Of a stretch of 17,438 nt of DNA, positions 1 to 6,515 are shown in pieces (position 1 is the first letter of the stretch; every line of letters begins with the position of its first letter). The stretch covers positions 1 to 17,438 of the forward strand of contig JAEDNF010000007.1 of assembly GCA_016302655.1 (NCBI GenBank), written 5' to 3'. The DNA comes from Oscillospiraceae bacterium (GTDB lineage Bacteria > Bacillota > Clostridia > Oscillospirales > Ruminococcaceae). Below the pieces are notes generated by a model. That model worked only from the letters and a program-made list of their open reading frames with translations, did not search any database and was not told the origin of the DNA. The translations under genes and the position numbers were made by a program.

Positions 1-27
1 TCCTTGCATAAGCCTCGAGGGAGAAAA

Positions 28-66
28 CTAAAGGGGAGAGGGGAGCGAGCCCCCTTTCCCCTTTAG
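28..66 (-). terminator. Long G/C-block hairpin, possible minus-strand terminator
   Basis: Bases 28-43 pair with 51-66, giving a 16-bp stem that is perfect except for one position (38/56). That position is a G.U wobble on the plus strand and an A/C mismatch on the minus strand. The loop is 44-50. On the minus strand the stem is followed directly by TTTTCT, so it is the best candidate for the end of the fabD-to-degV transcript. The T run is short, so it could equally be just a repeat element. Confidence 0.4.
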
Positions 67-76
67 GTGTCTCCCG

Positions 77-99
77 CGATACAGACACTAAGTGTATCG
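77..99. repeat. Inverted repeat with competing stems
   Basis: CGATACA (77-83) is the reverse complement of TGTATCG (93-99). GTGTCT (67-72) can instead pair with AGACAC (83-88), and ACACT (85-89) with AGTGT (91-95), so the three stems exclude one another. No function is evident. Confidence 0.5.
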
Positions 100-115
100 A
101 TTGGTATAGCGTACC

Positions 116-131
116 CGCTTATAGCTAAGCG
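116..131. repeat. Short inverted repeat
   Basis: CGCTTA (116-121) and TAAGCG (126-131) are perfect reverse complements around a 4-base TAGC loop. It is one of the smaller members of the hairpin cluster and could be chance. Confidence 0.4.
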
Positions 132-185
132 TTCCACTTGCAGCACAATCTCGCTACCAACTTTTTGCGGTATGAGGATACTGCT

Positions 186-216
186 TCCGCAAATATTTCA
201 CCGGAATATTTGCGGA
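186..216. repeat. Perfect 12-bp inverted repeat
   Basis: TCCGCAAATATT (186-197) is the exact reverse complement of 205-216, around a 7-base loop. No T run follows on either strand, so it is not an obvious terminator. Confidence 0.65.
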
Positions 217-243
217 GATGAAAAAGCATTTCGGGCAAAGTTA

Positions 244-276
244 AAGGGAAACTTTTTTCGTGAAAAAGTTTCCCTT
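244..276. repeat. Perfect 14-bp inverted repeat
   Basis: AAGGGAAACTTTTT (244-257) pairs perfectly with 263-276 around the loop TCGTG. It is the longest perfect stem in the gene-free region. On the minus strand it is followed by TTTAACTTT, a weak terminator tail at best. Confidence 0.65.
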
Positions 277-296
277 ATACCCTTCAAAAATCGTTT

Positions 297-307
297 TGTC
301 TAAGACA
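297..307. repeat. Short odd palindrome
   Basis: TGTCT (297-301) and AGACA (303-307) are reverse complements around a single central A, an 11-base odd palindrome. It could be chance, but it sits in line with the other inverted repeats of this stretch. Confidence 0.35.
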
Positions 308-310
308 TTT

Positions 311-328
311 CGCTCTCTGAGGAGAGCG
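311..328. repeat. Perfect 7-bp hairpin with TGAG tetraloop
   Basis: CGCTCTC (311-317) pairs perfectly with GAGAGCG (322-328) around a 4-base loop. It is the first of four nearly contiguous hairpins. Confidence 0.6.
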
Positions 329-329
329 A

Positions 330-348
330 CCAAAGGCGCCGCCTTTGG
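330..348. repeat. Perfect 8-bp hairpin
   Basis: CCAAAGGC (330-337) pairs perfectly with GCCTTTGG (341-348) around a 3-base loop. It begins one base after the preceding hairpin ends. Confidence 0.6.
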
Positions 349-354
349 AAACTG

Positions 355-374
355 CCACCTTTTGTAAAAGGTGG
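355..374. repeat. Perfect 9-bp inverted repeat
   Basis: CCACCTTTT (355-363) is the exact reverse complement of AAAAGGTGG (366-374) with two bases between, so the usable stem is about 8 bp with a 4-base loop. Confidence 0.6.
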
Positions 375-375
375 A

Positions 376-393
376 CGAAAACTTTCGTTTTCG
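376..393. repeat. Perfect 7-bp hairpin with TTTC loop
   Basis: CGAAAAC (376-382) pairs with GTTTTCG (387-393) around a 4-base loop. It begins one base after the preceding repeat, closing the run of four hairpins. Confidence 0.6.
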
Positions 394-472
394 CACTCCA
401 AGCACTTTCGTTAATATCTGCCGTTAATCAAACTAGCGCAACGCAGTTACATATCAAAAGGCGGAATTGTCA

Positions 473-487
473 GCGCCGACTCGGCGC
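473..487. repeat. Inverted repeat just after the degV-type stop codon
   Basis: GCGCCGA (473-479) and TCGGCGC (481-487) are reverse complements around one base, giving a practical 5-bp G/C stem with a 5-base loop. It begins one base downstream of the minus-strand stop codon (489-491). No T run follows, so it is more likely an RNA-end stabiliser or repeat than an intrinsic terminator. Confidence 0.5.
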
Positions 488-488
488 C

Positions 489-1358
489 TTATCTTCTCTT
501 ATTTCCTCTTATAATCACACCAATTATGTAAGGTCCCGTATTGCTTGCAACTGCCGCACCTGCTATGCTCTGCATCTCGGGCGGTCTGCCGACCTTTGCC
601 GTGTACTGCTTTATAAATTCATCCTCAAGCTCGGTTACGCTTGTGCGGAGTATCTCCCAGGGCGTTTCGGGTATGGCACGCTGAGAGATATACTCTACGG
701 CGTCTGCTATGGCATTCTTTTCGCCCCGTGATTTTTTTACGACTTCGCTCTCACCGTCTATAAGCGAAATAAGCGGTTTCAGTCCCATAAGCTCGCCTAA
801 GAATGCGGCGGCGGCATTTATTCTGCCCGACTTTTTCATGTGGCGCAGATTGAAGCCGATGATATATATTTCGCAGTTGTTGAACATATCGGTGAGATAT
901 GCTACAACATTATCCACGCTCTGACCTGCCGCAAGCTTTTTCGCCGCCTCAATAATGGGATAGCCGTAGCCGAGAGAATAGCAATGGCTGTCAAGTATCT
1001 CGATACGCATTTTTGCCATCTCGGGATGCTCAGCAAGCATATTCTGCTTTGCAAGAACGGCGTTTTCGTAGGTCTTTGAGCCGGTCGAGTTGATGATAGT
1101 GAATATTATAGCGTCATAGCCTTCGTTATAATACTTCTCGATCTTCTCTTCAAAGCGCATTACCGTTATCTGCGAGGTCTTGGGCAGATATTCGGACTTG
1201 TCTATCATATCAAGAAACTCCGCCGCCGTGAAGTCAACACGCTCTTTGAGACTCTCGTTGCCAAGCGTGATGTCAAACGGCATTATATCTATGCCGTAGC
1301 GCTCCTCGTCCTCGGGGGTAATGTCGCTTGCGCTGTCGGTGATAAGTTTTACTTTCAT
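489..1358 (-). CDS. DegV family fatty-acid binding protein (FakB-like)
   Basis: This 289-residue protein has the normal length and marks of the DegV family: TDSASD at residues 7-12, PKTSQ at 59-63, STGS at 91-94, SGRI in the middle and GLKPLI about 20 residues later. In Gram-positive bacteria such proteins (FakB) carry a free fatty acid to the FakA kinase, which phosphorylates it for phospholipid synthesis; that role is family knowledge, and no fakA is in this window. It is the last gene of the nine-gene minus-strand operon, 27 bases after trmL, with an AAAGGA ribosome site about 8 bases before the ATG. Being co-transcribed with fabD, it would link uptake of external fatty acids to their synthesis. 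The family call is firm; the fatty-acid role is likely but unproven for this copy. Confidence 0.9.
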   Translation of the reverse strand: MKVKLITDSASDITPEDEERYGIDIMPFDITLGNESLKERVDFTAAEFLDMIDKSEYLPKTSQITVMRFEEKIEKYYNEGYDAIIFTIINSTGSKTYENAVLAKQNMLAEHPEMAKMRIEILDSHCYSLGYGYPIIEAAKKLAAGQSVDNVVAYLTDMFNNCEIYIIGFNLRHMKKSGRINAAAAFLGELMGLKPLISLIDGESEVVKKSRGEKNAIADAVEYISQRAIPETPWEILRTSVTELEDEFIKQYTAKVGRPPEMQSIAGAAVASNTGPYIIGVIIRGNKRR

Positions 1359-1385
1359 TTTCTTGTTCCTTTCCGTGTTTTTATT

Positions 1386-1892
1386 TTATTCGGCGTTGCT
1401 CCAATCGTATTTTGTAAGCGAACCGTAGTTTTGAAGCTCGGGAAAACCCCATTGCCGCAGTACCTCGTATGCGCCTATCGCAACGCTGTTTGAGAGATTA
1501 AGGCTTCTCATCTCATTTGCCATAGGTATCCTTACGCAGTGCTGTTTGTTTTTAAACAGCAGTTCTTCGGGAAGTCCCTTATCCTCTCTGCCGAATACTA
1601 TGTATGTTTTATCCCTGTACTGCACATCGCAGTAGGTATTTCTGCCCTTTGTGGTGAAGTAGAAAAATTCACCGCCGCTGTTCTTATTAAAAAAGTCGTC
1701 AAGCCCGTCATAATAGGTGATATCAAGATAATGCCAGTAGTCAAGCCCTGCGTGCTTCAGCTTCTTGTCATCGACCTGAAATCCCATCGGCTTTACTATA
1801 TGCAGTCTTGCGCCCGTCACCGCACAGGTGCGTGCTATGTTTCCCGTATTCTGCGGTATCTGCGGCTCGACAAGAACAATATTCAGTTCCAC
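1386..1892 (-). CDS. trmL: tRNA (cytidine(34)-2'-O)-methyltransferase TrmL
   Basis: This 168-residue SPOUT-class RNA methyltransferase matches TrmL (YibK) in length and motifs. The N-terminal segment has PQNTGNIARTC (residues 13-23), followed by GREDKGLP (101-108) and the C-terminal RIPMANEMRSLNLSNSVAI region (121-139) that forms the trefoil-knot cofactor site. TrmL methylates the 2'-hydroxyl of the wobble base in certain leucine tRNAs using S-adenosylmethionine. The start codon is GTG at 1890-1892. The only ATG nearby, at 1902-1904, is out of frame, and AAGGA lies about 11 bases upstream. It follows the transglutaminase-like gene by 7 bases and precedes the DegV gene by 27, so it is almost certainly co-transcribed as a passenger housekeeping gene. 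Confidence 0.93.
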   Translation of the reverse strand: MELNIVLVEPQIPQNTGNIARTCAVTGARLHIVKPMGFQVDDKKLKHAGLDYWHYLDITYYDGLDDFFNKNSGGEFFYFTTKGRNTYCDVQYRDKTYIVFGREDKGLPEELLFKNKQHCVRIPMANEMRSLNLSNSVAIGAYEVLRQWGFPELQNYGSLTKYDWSNAE

Positions 1893-1899
1893 TTAAAAC

Positions 1900-3111
1900 T
1901 CATTCCTTATAGATTTTTATGCCGTACATCCTGTTTGCCGCAGATAAAGAACCGATCTGCTCCCCGGCTTTCAATGCTACGCTGTTTGTTATTGATTTGC
2001 GGTCATCGTCGGTGATCCCGTTGTCAAACTTTACGATTATGCCCGTGTCGCCGCCTGATTTTACAAGCTCCGCTGTTTTCTCTACAGTATTTTCGGAGTT
2101 GTCGCTTATAACAATGTCTATATTATCGGACAGCAGGCTTTTTTCGGTCTTCGGGCATCTGTTTGCAAATTCATCGCCGAACGTAAAGCTGTCGGAAGCT
2201 TCTTCCCACGACATACCAAAATAGAAAGCAGGCTTGAAACCTTTTTCAAAAACTATGCTGTCTGCGCTTGCGTCAAAGTAATAATATTCGCCGTTAAGCT
2301 TTGCAAGATTTATCGTGTGTCCGTTGTTGCTCTCGTTGTCGGTGCCGTTAGCAGAGGTCGTTTCTATCCCTGCCATATTGAACAGCATAGTCACTGTATC
2401 GGCATAGCCGTCGCAGATAGCTTTTCCATCAATCAGAAGGTCAGCCACAGGCACATTTCTCGTGCTGTAGTCCTCACGCTGATAGCTTGCGTTGGTAGCT
2501 ACATAATTATAAAGATACCGTGCCTTTTCTGCGTCGGTGTCACATTCATCGGGAATAGAAGCTATTACCGATTTAGCCTTTTCGTAAGCGGCTTCACGGC
2601 GGGACTTATACTCTTCTCCGAAAGTCTCAAATTGCAGATGATAAAACGATTTTCCGACAAATTGATTCTCGGATACCGTGAGGCGGTTGTCTGTCGTGTA
2701 GTTGTGCGCTACAAACGGACTGTCACAGCTTAAAAATGTAATCACATATTCAAGCTCTTGTGCCTTGTCAAAGCTTCCGCCGCCGAATACATCTTCCGGC
2801 AGAAATATATCACTGTAGCCGTTTTCGCTTGCATACATCACCGCATTGTAGATATATGTTTCGTTTTCGCTTAGCTGTGCCTTGAAATATCCCGTCATTG
2901 TGTCGGCATATCTCGATTCGTACTCCAGAACCTCTTCCTTGCCGAGCGATATCGTACCGTCTGCGGAAATTGACGAGTCGTTGCCGAAATAATACAGCGT
3001 GTTGCTTGCGGATATGTCAAAGTACGGCAGGATAAATACCGCCGCCGCAACCGCCGCAGACGGTACAAGTACCGCCGCCGCAACAGAGCCTATAACTTTG
3101 CCTTTGCTCAT
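1900..3111 (-). CDS. Membrane-anchored transglutaminase-like protein
   Basis: I chose the ATG at 3109-3111 (403 residues) because GGAG lies 7 bases before it; an in-frame ATG 21 bases earlier would overlap the preceding gene. Residues 5-30 form an alanine/valine-rich hydrophobic segment, either an uncleaved signal anchor or a signal peptide, so the rest should be outside the membrane. A transglutaminase/protease-like core is visible with its likely triad: Cys233 in AICDGYA, His265 in NNGHTINL and Asp280 in YYYFDAS. Residues 40-200 and the last 110 or so match nothing I recognise. Bacterial proteins of this type may cleave or crosslink cell-surface proteins, but the substrate is unknown. The ribosome site lies inside the end of the upstream fumarase gene, so translation is probably coupled. 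It fills the position after the fumarase alpha subunit where a beta subunit is often found. Confidence 0.8.
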   Translation of the reverse strand: MSKGKVIGSVAAAVLVPSAAVAAAVFILPYFDISASNTLYYFGNDSSISADGTISLGKEEVLEYESRYADTMTGYFKAQLSENETYIYNAVMYASENGYSDIFLPEDVFGGGSFDKAQELEYVITFLSCDSPFVAHNYTTDNRLTVSENQFVGKSFYHLQFETFGEEYKSRREAAYEKAKSVIASIPDECDTDAEKARYLYNYVATNASYQREDYSTRNVPVADLLIDGKAICDGYADTVTMLFNMAGIETTSANGTDNESNNGHTINLAKLNGEYYYFDASADSIVFEKGFKPAFYFGMSWEEASDSFTFGDEFANRCPKTEKSLLSDNIDIVISDNSENTVEKTAELVKSGGDTGIIVKFDNGITDDDRKSITNSVALKAGEQIGSLSAANRMYGIKIYKE

Positions 3112-3112
3112 A

Positions 3113-3955
3113 TCAAAGCTCCGCTTCGGCATGGCGTGTCACATGACAGCCGATATTTACCGCAACGGGAAGTCCGGCAATATGCGTGGGGTGCTGTTCG
3201 ATATTAACATACAGTGCCGTTACCGTACCGCCGAAGCCCTGAGGGCCTATGCCGAGCTTGTTTATCTTTTCAAGCATCTGCGCTTCCATATCTGCATAAA
3301 GGGGTTTCGGATTTCTGATATTCAGGTCTCTGCAAAGCGCCTTTTTTGCAAGCAAAGCGGACAGCTCAAAGTCGCCGCCTATGCCTACTCCCACCGTTAT
3401 CGGCGGACAAGGGTTACTTCCCGCTTTTGATACGGTATCCACTACAAAGTCGATAATGTCATCTTTTGTCGCTGAAGGAGTGAACATCTTAAGAGCGCTC
3501 ATGTTCTCGCTTCCGAAGCCCTTGGGTGCAACCATGATATGCACCTTGTCTCCGCTTACTATCGATGTATGTATAATAGCAGGGGTGTTGTTGTTTGTGT
3601 TCTTGCGCTGGAGAGGGTCTTCAACTACCGACAGTCTCAGCTTGCCGCCGACATAACCGTCGGCAACGCCCTCGTTAATTGCAGTTACAAGGTCGCCGTC
3701 CGTAAAGTGTACCTCCTGACCGACTTCAAGGAAGATAACAGCCATGCCCGTATCCTGACATATCGGCACTTCAAGCTCTTTTGCACAGTCGATATTTCTT
3801 ACTATATCGCCAAGCACCTGTTTTGAAAGCTCGCTTTTCTCACAGCCGATGCAGGAATTTATCTTTTCCTTCATTCCGTCGGGAAGATACAGATTAGCAC
3901 TTATACAGAGCTTCTCTACCGTTTTTTTAACTTCGTTGACGCTTATTTCACGCAT
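3113..3955 (-). CDS. Class I fumarate hydratase (fumarase), alpha subunit
   Basis: At 280 residues this is the usual length for the separate alpha (N-terminal) subunit of iron-sulfur hydro-lyases such as fumarase and tartrate dehydratase. It holds the three cysteines expected to bind the oxygen-sensitive 4Fe-4S cluster: Cys66 in PICQDTG, Cys183 in NPCPP and Cys270 in GCHVTRHAEA. Fumarases interconvert fumarate and malate in the cytoplasm. These enzymes need a beta subunit or C-terminal domain that contributes to the active site. None is encoded in this window, and the next gene is an unrelated transglutaminase-like protein. A GGAGGG ribosome site precedes the ATG by about 5 bases, and the gene follows the amidohydrolase by 18 bases. 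Tartrate or a related hydroxy acid remains a possible alternative substrate. Confidence 0.88.
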   Translation of the reverse strand: MREISVNEVKKTVEKLCISANLYLPDGMKEKINSCIGCEKSELSKQVLGDIVRNIDCAKELEVPICQDTGMAVIFLEVGQEVHFTDGDLVTAINEGVADGYVGGKLRLSVVEDPLQRKNTNNNTPAIIHTSIVSGDKVHIMVAPKGFGSENMSALKMFTPSATKDDIIDFVVDTVSKAGSNPCPPITVGVGIGGDFELSALLAKKALCRDLNIRNPKPLYADMEAQMLEKINKLGIGPQGFGGTVTALYVNIEQHPTHIAGLPVAVNIGCHVTRHAEAEL

Positions 3956-3973
3956 AATATCCCTCCAAGCCTG

Positions 3974-5146
3974 TTATATAATTCTGCCGTCTGCAATTAC
4001 GATATCGGGAACATCCGCAACCGACAGAGGATCGCCGCTGTATATTACTATATCGGCGTCTTTGCCCGGTTCAATAGTGCCTACCCTGTCGGCTATCCCT
4101 GCGATCTCAGCCGGATATACCGTGATAGCTTTAAGAGCCTCTTTTCTGTCAAGTCCGCCTCTTACCGCAAGACCTGCACAAAGCGGCAGGTATTGCTCGG
4201 GTACAACGGGGTGGTCGGTGCACAGACACACAGGAACGCCCGCCTTGTTAAGTTCGGCGGCTGTCGTTATCGTGTGGTTGCGAAGCTCGGGCTTGCACCT
4301 CTCGCTTATTATAGGGCCTACCACCGTGCGAGCGCCGTCTTCTTTAAGCTCGTCTGCTATAAGATGTCCTTCTGTCGCATGGATAATAACATAGTCTATA
4401 TCAAACTCTTTGGCAAGCCTTATCGCCGTGAAGATATCGTCTGCCCTGTGAGCATGGAAATGCGCAGGAATTTCGTGCCGAAGAAGCGGCAGAAGAGCCT
4501 CGCACTTTGCGTCGTACTCGGGACGGTCGCTCTCTTCATCTGTGCCGATGGAGTTTTCATATTCTTCCATATCTTCAAGATAGCGTTTTGCTTTGTACAG
4601 CTGTTCACGGATAATTGCGGCGGTAGCCATACGGGTTACCGGTGCGGTGTCCTTATCCTTATAGACATTTTTCGGATTTTCGCCGAGTGCAAATTTTATA
4701 GCGACAGGCGCTTTTATTATGCGCTTGTCGATGCGCTTTGAGCCGGCGGTTTTCATAGCGATGAACGCTCCGCCTATCGGATTTGCACTGCCCATTCCGC
4801 ATACTACCGAAGTAACGCCTGCCTTAGCCGCCTCTTCAAAACAGCGGTCGCAGGGATTTATCATATCTATCGCACGAAGGTGAGGAGTAGACGGATCGGT
4901 GTCCTCGTTTCCGTCGTCGCCCTCAAAGGCTAAGCCGTCCTCCCATGCGCCTATATGGGTGTGTGCGTCGATAAATCCGGGATAAGCGGTTTTTCCTTCT
5001 GCGTTTATATCTTCCGCAGACGGTGTGAAGCCGATAAGTTCGGACATATCTCCCACCGCTTTTATTTTACCGTTTTCGATAAGGATAAATCCGTTGTTAT
5101 AGTCTTTATCCGTCATAGTGATCACGGATGCGTTGTAAATGTACAT
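3974..5146 (-). CDS. Metal-dependent amidohydrolase of unknown substrate
   Basis: This 390-residue protein has the amidohydrolase-superfamily plan. A small N-terminal beta domain (residues 1-55) precedes a TIM barrel opening with the metal motif DAHTHIG (His62, His64). It continues with a lysine that could be the carboxylated metal bridge (Lys151 in IKFALGENPK), a histidine-rich HFHAHR (229-234), IIHATEGH (255-261) and the late acidic ligand in CTDHP (Asp311). The chain ends with IEPGKDADIVIYSGDP, which rejoins the beta domain. It most resembles the imidazolonepropionase-like branch, but no histidine-degradation genes are nearby, so I do not assign a substrate. The ribosome site (AAAGGA) overlaps the stop codon of aroK, implying coupled translation. 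Context next to shikimate genes suggests, but does not show, a metabolic link. Confidence 0.85.
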   Translation of the reverse strand: MYIYNASVITMTDKDYNNGFILIENGKIKAVGDMSELIGFTPSAEDINAEGKTAYPGFIDAHTHIGAWEDGLAFEGDDGNEDTDPSTPHLRAIDMINPCDRCFEEAAKAGVTSVVCGMGSANPIGGAFIAMKTAGSKRIDKRIIKAPVAIKFALGENPKNVYKDKDTAPVTRMATAAIIREQLYKAKRYLEDMEEYENSIGTDEESDRPEYDAKCEALLPLLRHEIPAHFHAHRADDIFTAIRLAKEFDIDYVIIHATEGHLIADELKEDGARTVVGPIISERCKPELRNHTITTAAELNKAGVPVCLCTDHPVVPEQYLPLCAGLAVRGGLDRKEALKAITVYPAEIAGIADRVGTIEPGKDADIVIYSGDPLSVADVPDIVIADGRII

Positions 5147-5148
5147 AT

Positions 5149-5673
5149 TTATCCTTTCAGCTTGTTGTGAGTTTTTGTGTCAAGCTCGATTAGCTTTATT
5201 ATCTCGGCGGCAATCTGCCTGTCGGATGTATTTGCGTTTATTTCATAGGTGCTGTTTTTTCTGTATATCGGCAGTCTCGTGTCGTAGATCTCTCTGAGCT
5301 TTTCTACTGTATTATTGACTACAAGAGGGCGGTTTGTATCGTCCTTTATGCGCTGATAGCAGGTTTCAAACGAGGCGTTCAGAAAAACTACAATGCCCTT
5401 GTCTCTTGCAAATTCGGCAGTAGCGTCTCTCAGCATTGCGCCGCCGCCTGTCGCCACTATCGTTCTGCCCTTGAAGTTTTTTATATACTGCGCTTCAAGG
5501 TCTCTGAAATAAGGCTCTCCCTTTGATGCGAAAATCTCGGGTATAGTCATCTTCTGCTTATCGACTATATACTTGTCAAGGTCGATAAAGACCGCACAGC
5601 ATTCTTTTGCCAGCATTCTGCCTATATGGCTCTTACCGCAGCCCATAAAGCCGCAAAGATATACCGGCCGCAT
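5149..5673 (-). CDS. aroK: Shikimate kinase
   Basis: This 174-residue protein phosphorylates shikimate at the 3-hydroxyl with ATP, the fifth step of the shikimate pathway to aromatic amino acids. It has the P-loop GFMGCGKS (residues 8-15), the substrate and magnesium residues Asp33 (in DLDKY) and Arg57 (YFRDLE), the glycine triplet in ATGGGAM (76-78), the lid motif NRPL (114-117) and a late substrate arginine (Arg133 in DTRLP). Length and motif order are normal for AroK. Its ATG shares one base with the aroE stop codon (TAATG), so the two are translationally coupled. Whether the symbol aroK or aroL is used is only a matter of convention. Confidence 0.95.
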   Translation of the reverse strand: MRPVYLCGFMGCGKSHIGRMLAKECCAVFIDLDKYIVDKQKMTIPEIFASKGEPYFRDLEAQYIKNFKGRTIVATGGGAMLRDATAEFARDKGIVVFLNASFETCYQRIKDDTNRPLVVNNTVEKLREIYDTRLPIYRKNSTYEINANTSDRQIAAEIIKLIELDTKTHNKLKG

Positions 5674-6515
5674 TATACAAGCCTCATCATTTCATCCGAG
5701 ATCGCCTGTACCTGCTGTGCCGTATATTCCGCACCGCTCCATATTGTATGAGCGACCGCCGCCTGCCATACAAGCATCTGCATACCGCCGCTTACCTTTG
5801 ATACGCCCTTTTCTTTCATCATCTTCATAAGCTTTGTTTCGGCAGGATTATATATAAGGTCGAAAAAGCCGTTTGCCGTGATGTGAGAGAGCGCCTCGTC
5901 TGTCAGAGGGCTTGCGTCGGTATTGGGGTACATTCCGACAGGAGTAGCGTTTACCACAAGGTCAAAAGCTCCGTTTATATCGCTTAGCAGGCAGTGCTTT
6001 ACTTCTGCGCCGTAATTTGCCTTTATCTCTTCTGAGAGTGCGGCGGCAACAGGCATATCCGCTTCTCTTACCGCTATAGTCAGCTTACCGCCCTGACGCA
6101 CGGTCTCTATTGCTATCATTCTGCCGACTCCGCCGCAGCCGAGCATAACTACCTCGTTGCAAAGAGTCATACCCATAGCTTCTATCGCCTTTGTAAAGCC
6201 TGTGCAGTCGGTGTTGTAGCCTGTCGAAACGCCGTTTACGGTAGCAATGCAGTTTACGCTGTTATAGCGCTTTGCGGTGTCGTCAAGCCTGTCGCACATC
6301 TTTATAATATCTATCTTGTAGGGGATGGTTATATTGAAGCCTGCAAGGCTTTTGAAATAAGAAAAACTGCTCTCCAACTTTTCGGGCGGAGTGTCGAGTA
6401 TCTCATACTTAGCAGGCTCGTTTGAAAGTTCAAACAGTCTTGCGTGTATCTGAGGGGAAAGGGTATGTCCCAAAGGGTGTCCCAGTATACCGAAAACGGG
6501 TACATTGTTTGTCAT
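5673..6515 (-). CDS. aroE: Shikimate dehydrogenase (NADP+)
   Basis: AroE reduces 3-dehydroshikimate to shikimate with NADPH, the step just before AroK. I start it at the ATG 6513-6515 (280 residues), which has AAGGAG 8 bases upstream and overlaps the PAP2 stop codon as ATGA. An upstream in-frame start would add 32 residues lying wholly inside the PAP2 gene. Visible motifs are GHPLGHTLSP (residues 12-21, shikimate binding), NITIPYK with catalytic Lys67, VNC with Asn88, NTDCTGF with Asp103, the Rossmann loop LGCGGVGR (125-132) and NATPVGMYP further on. The C-terminal GGMQMLVWQA segment is also typical. The first serine of the usual SxS pair is Thr18 here, a conservative change. Confidence 0.95.
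   Translation of the reverse strand: MTNNVPVFGILGHPLGHTLSPQIHARLFELSNEPAKYEILDTPPEKLESSFSYFKSLAGFNITIPYKIDIIKMCDRLDDTAKRYNSVNCIATVNGVSTGYNTDCTGFTKAIEAMGMTLCNEVVMLGCGGVGRMIAIETVRQGGKLTIAVREADMPVAAALSEEIKANYGAEVKHCLLSDINGAFDLVVNATPVGMYPNTDASPLTDEALSHITANGFFDLIYNPAETKLMKMMKEKGVSKVSGGMQMLVWQAAVAHTIWSGAEYTAQQVQAISDEMMRLV

Larger units (their letters stand above)
1..488. other. Gene-free region packed with inverted repeats
   Basis: I see no credible gene here. Open frames exist (for example 67-303 on the plus strand) but they start without a ribosome binding site and run straight through hairpins. The stretch contains inverted repeats at 28-66, 77-99, 116-131, 186-216, 244-276, 297-307, 311-328, 330-348, 355-374, 376-393 and 473-487, most of them perfect. 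Four of them (311-393) are almost end to end. Since the minus-strand operon ends at 489, the region would be its 3' untranslated tail if transcription is not stopped earlier. It may be a cluster of dispersed intergenic repeats, but copy number elsewhere in the genome cannot be judged from this window. Confidence 0.75.

Noticed and set aside
67..303. Plus-strand frame of 78 codons in the gene-free region
   Set aside because: It starts at GTG without a ribosome site, passes through several perfect hairpins and resembles no protein I know.
345..731. Plus-strand frame of 128 codons overlapping the DegV gene
   Set aside because: It lacks a ribosome site and more than half of it is antisense to a gene with clear family motifs.
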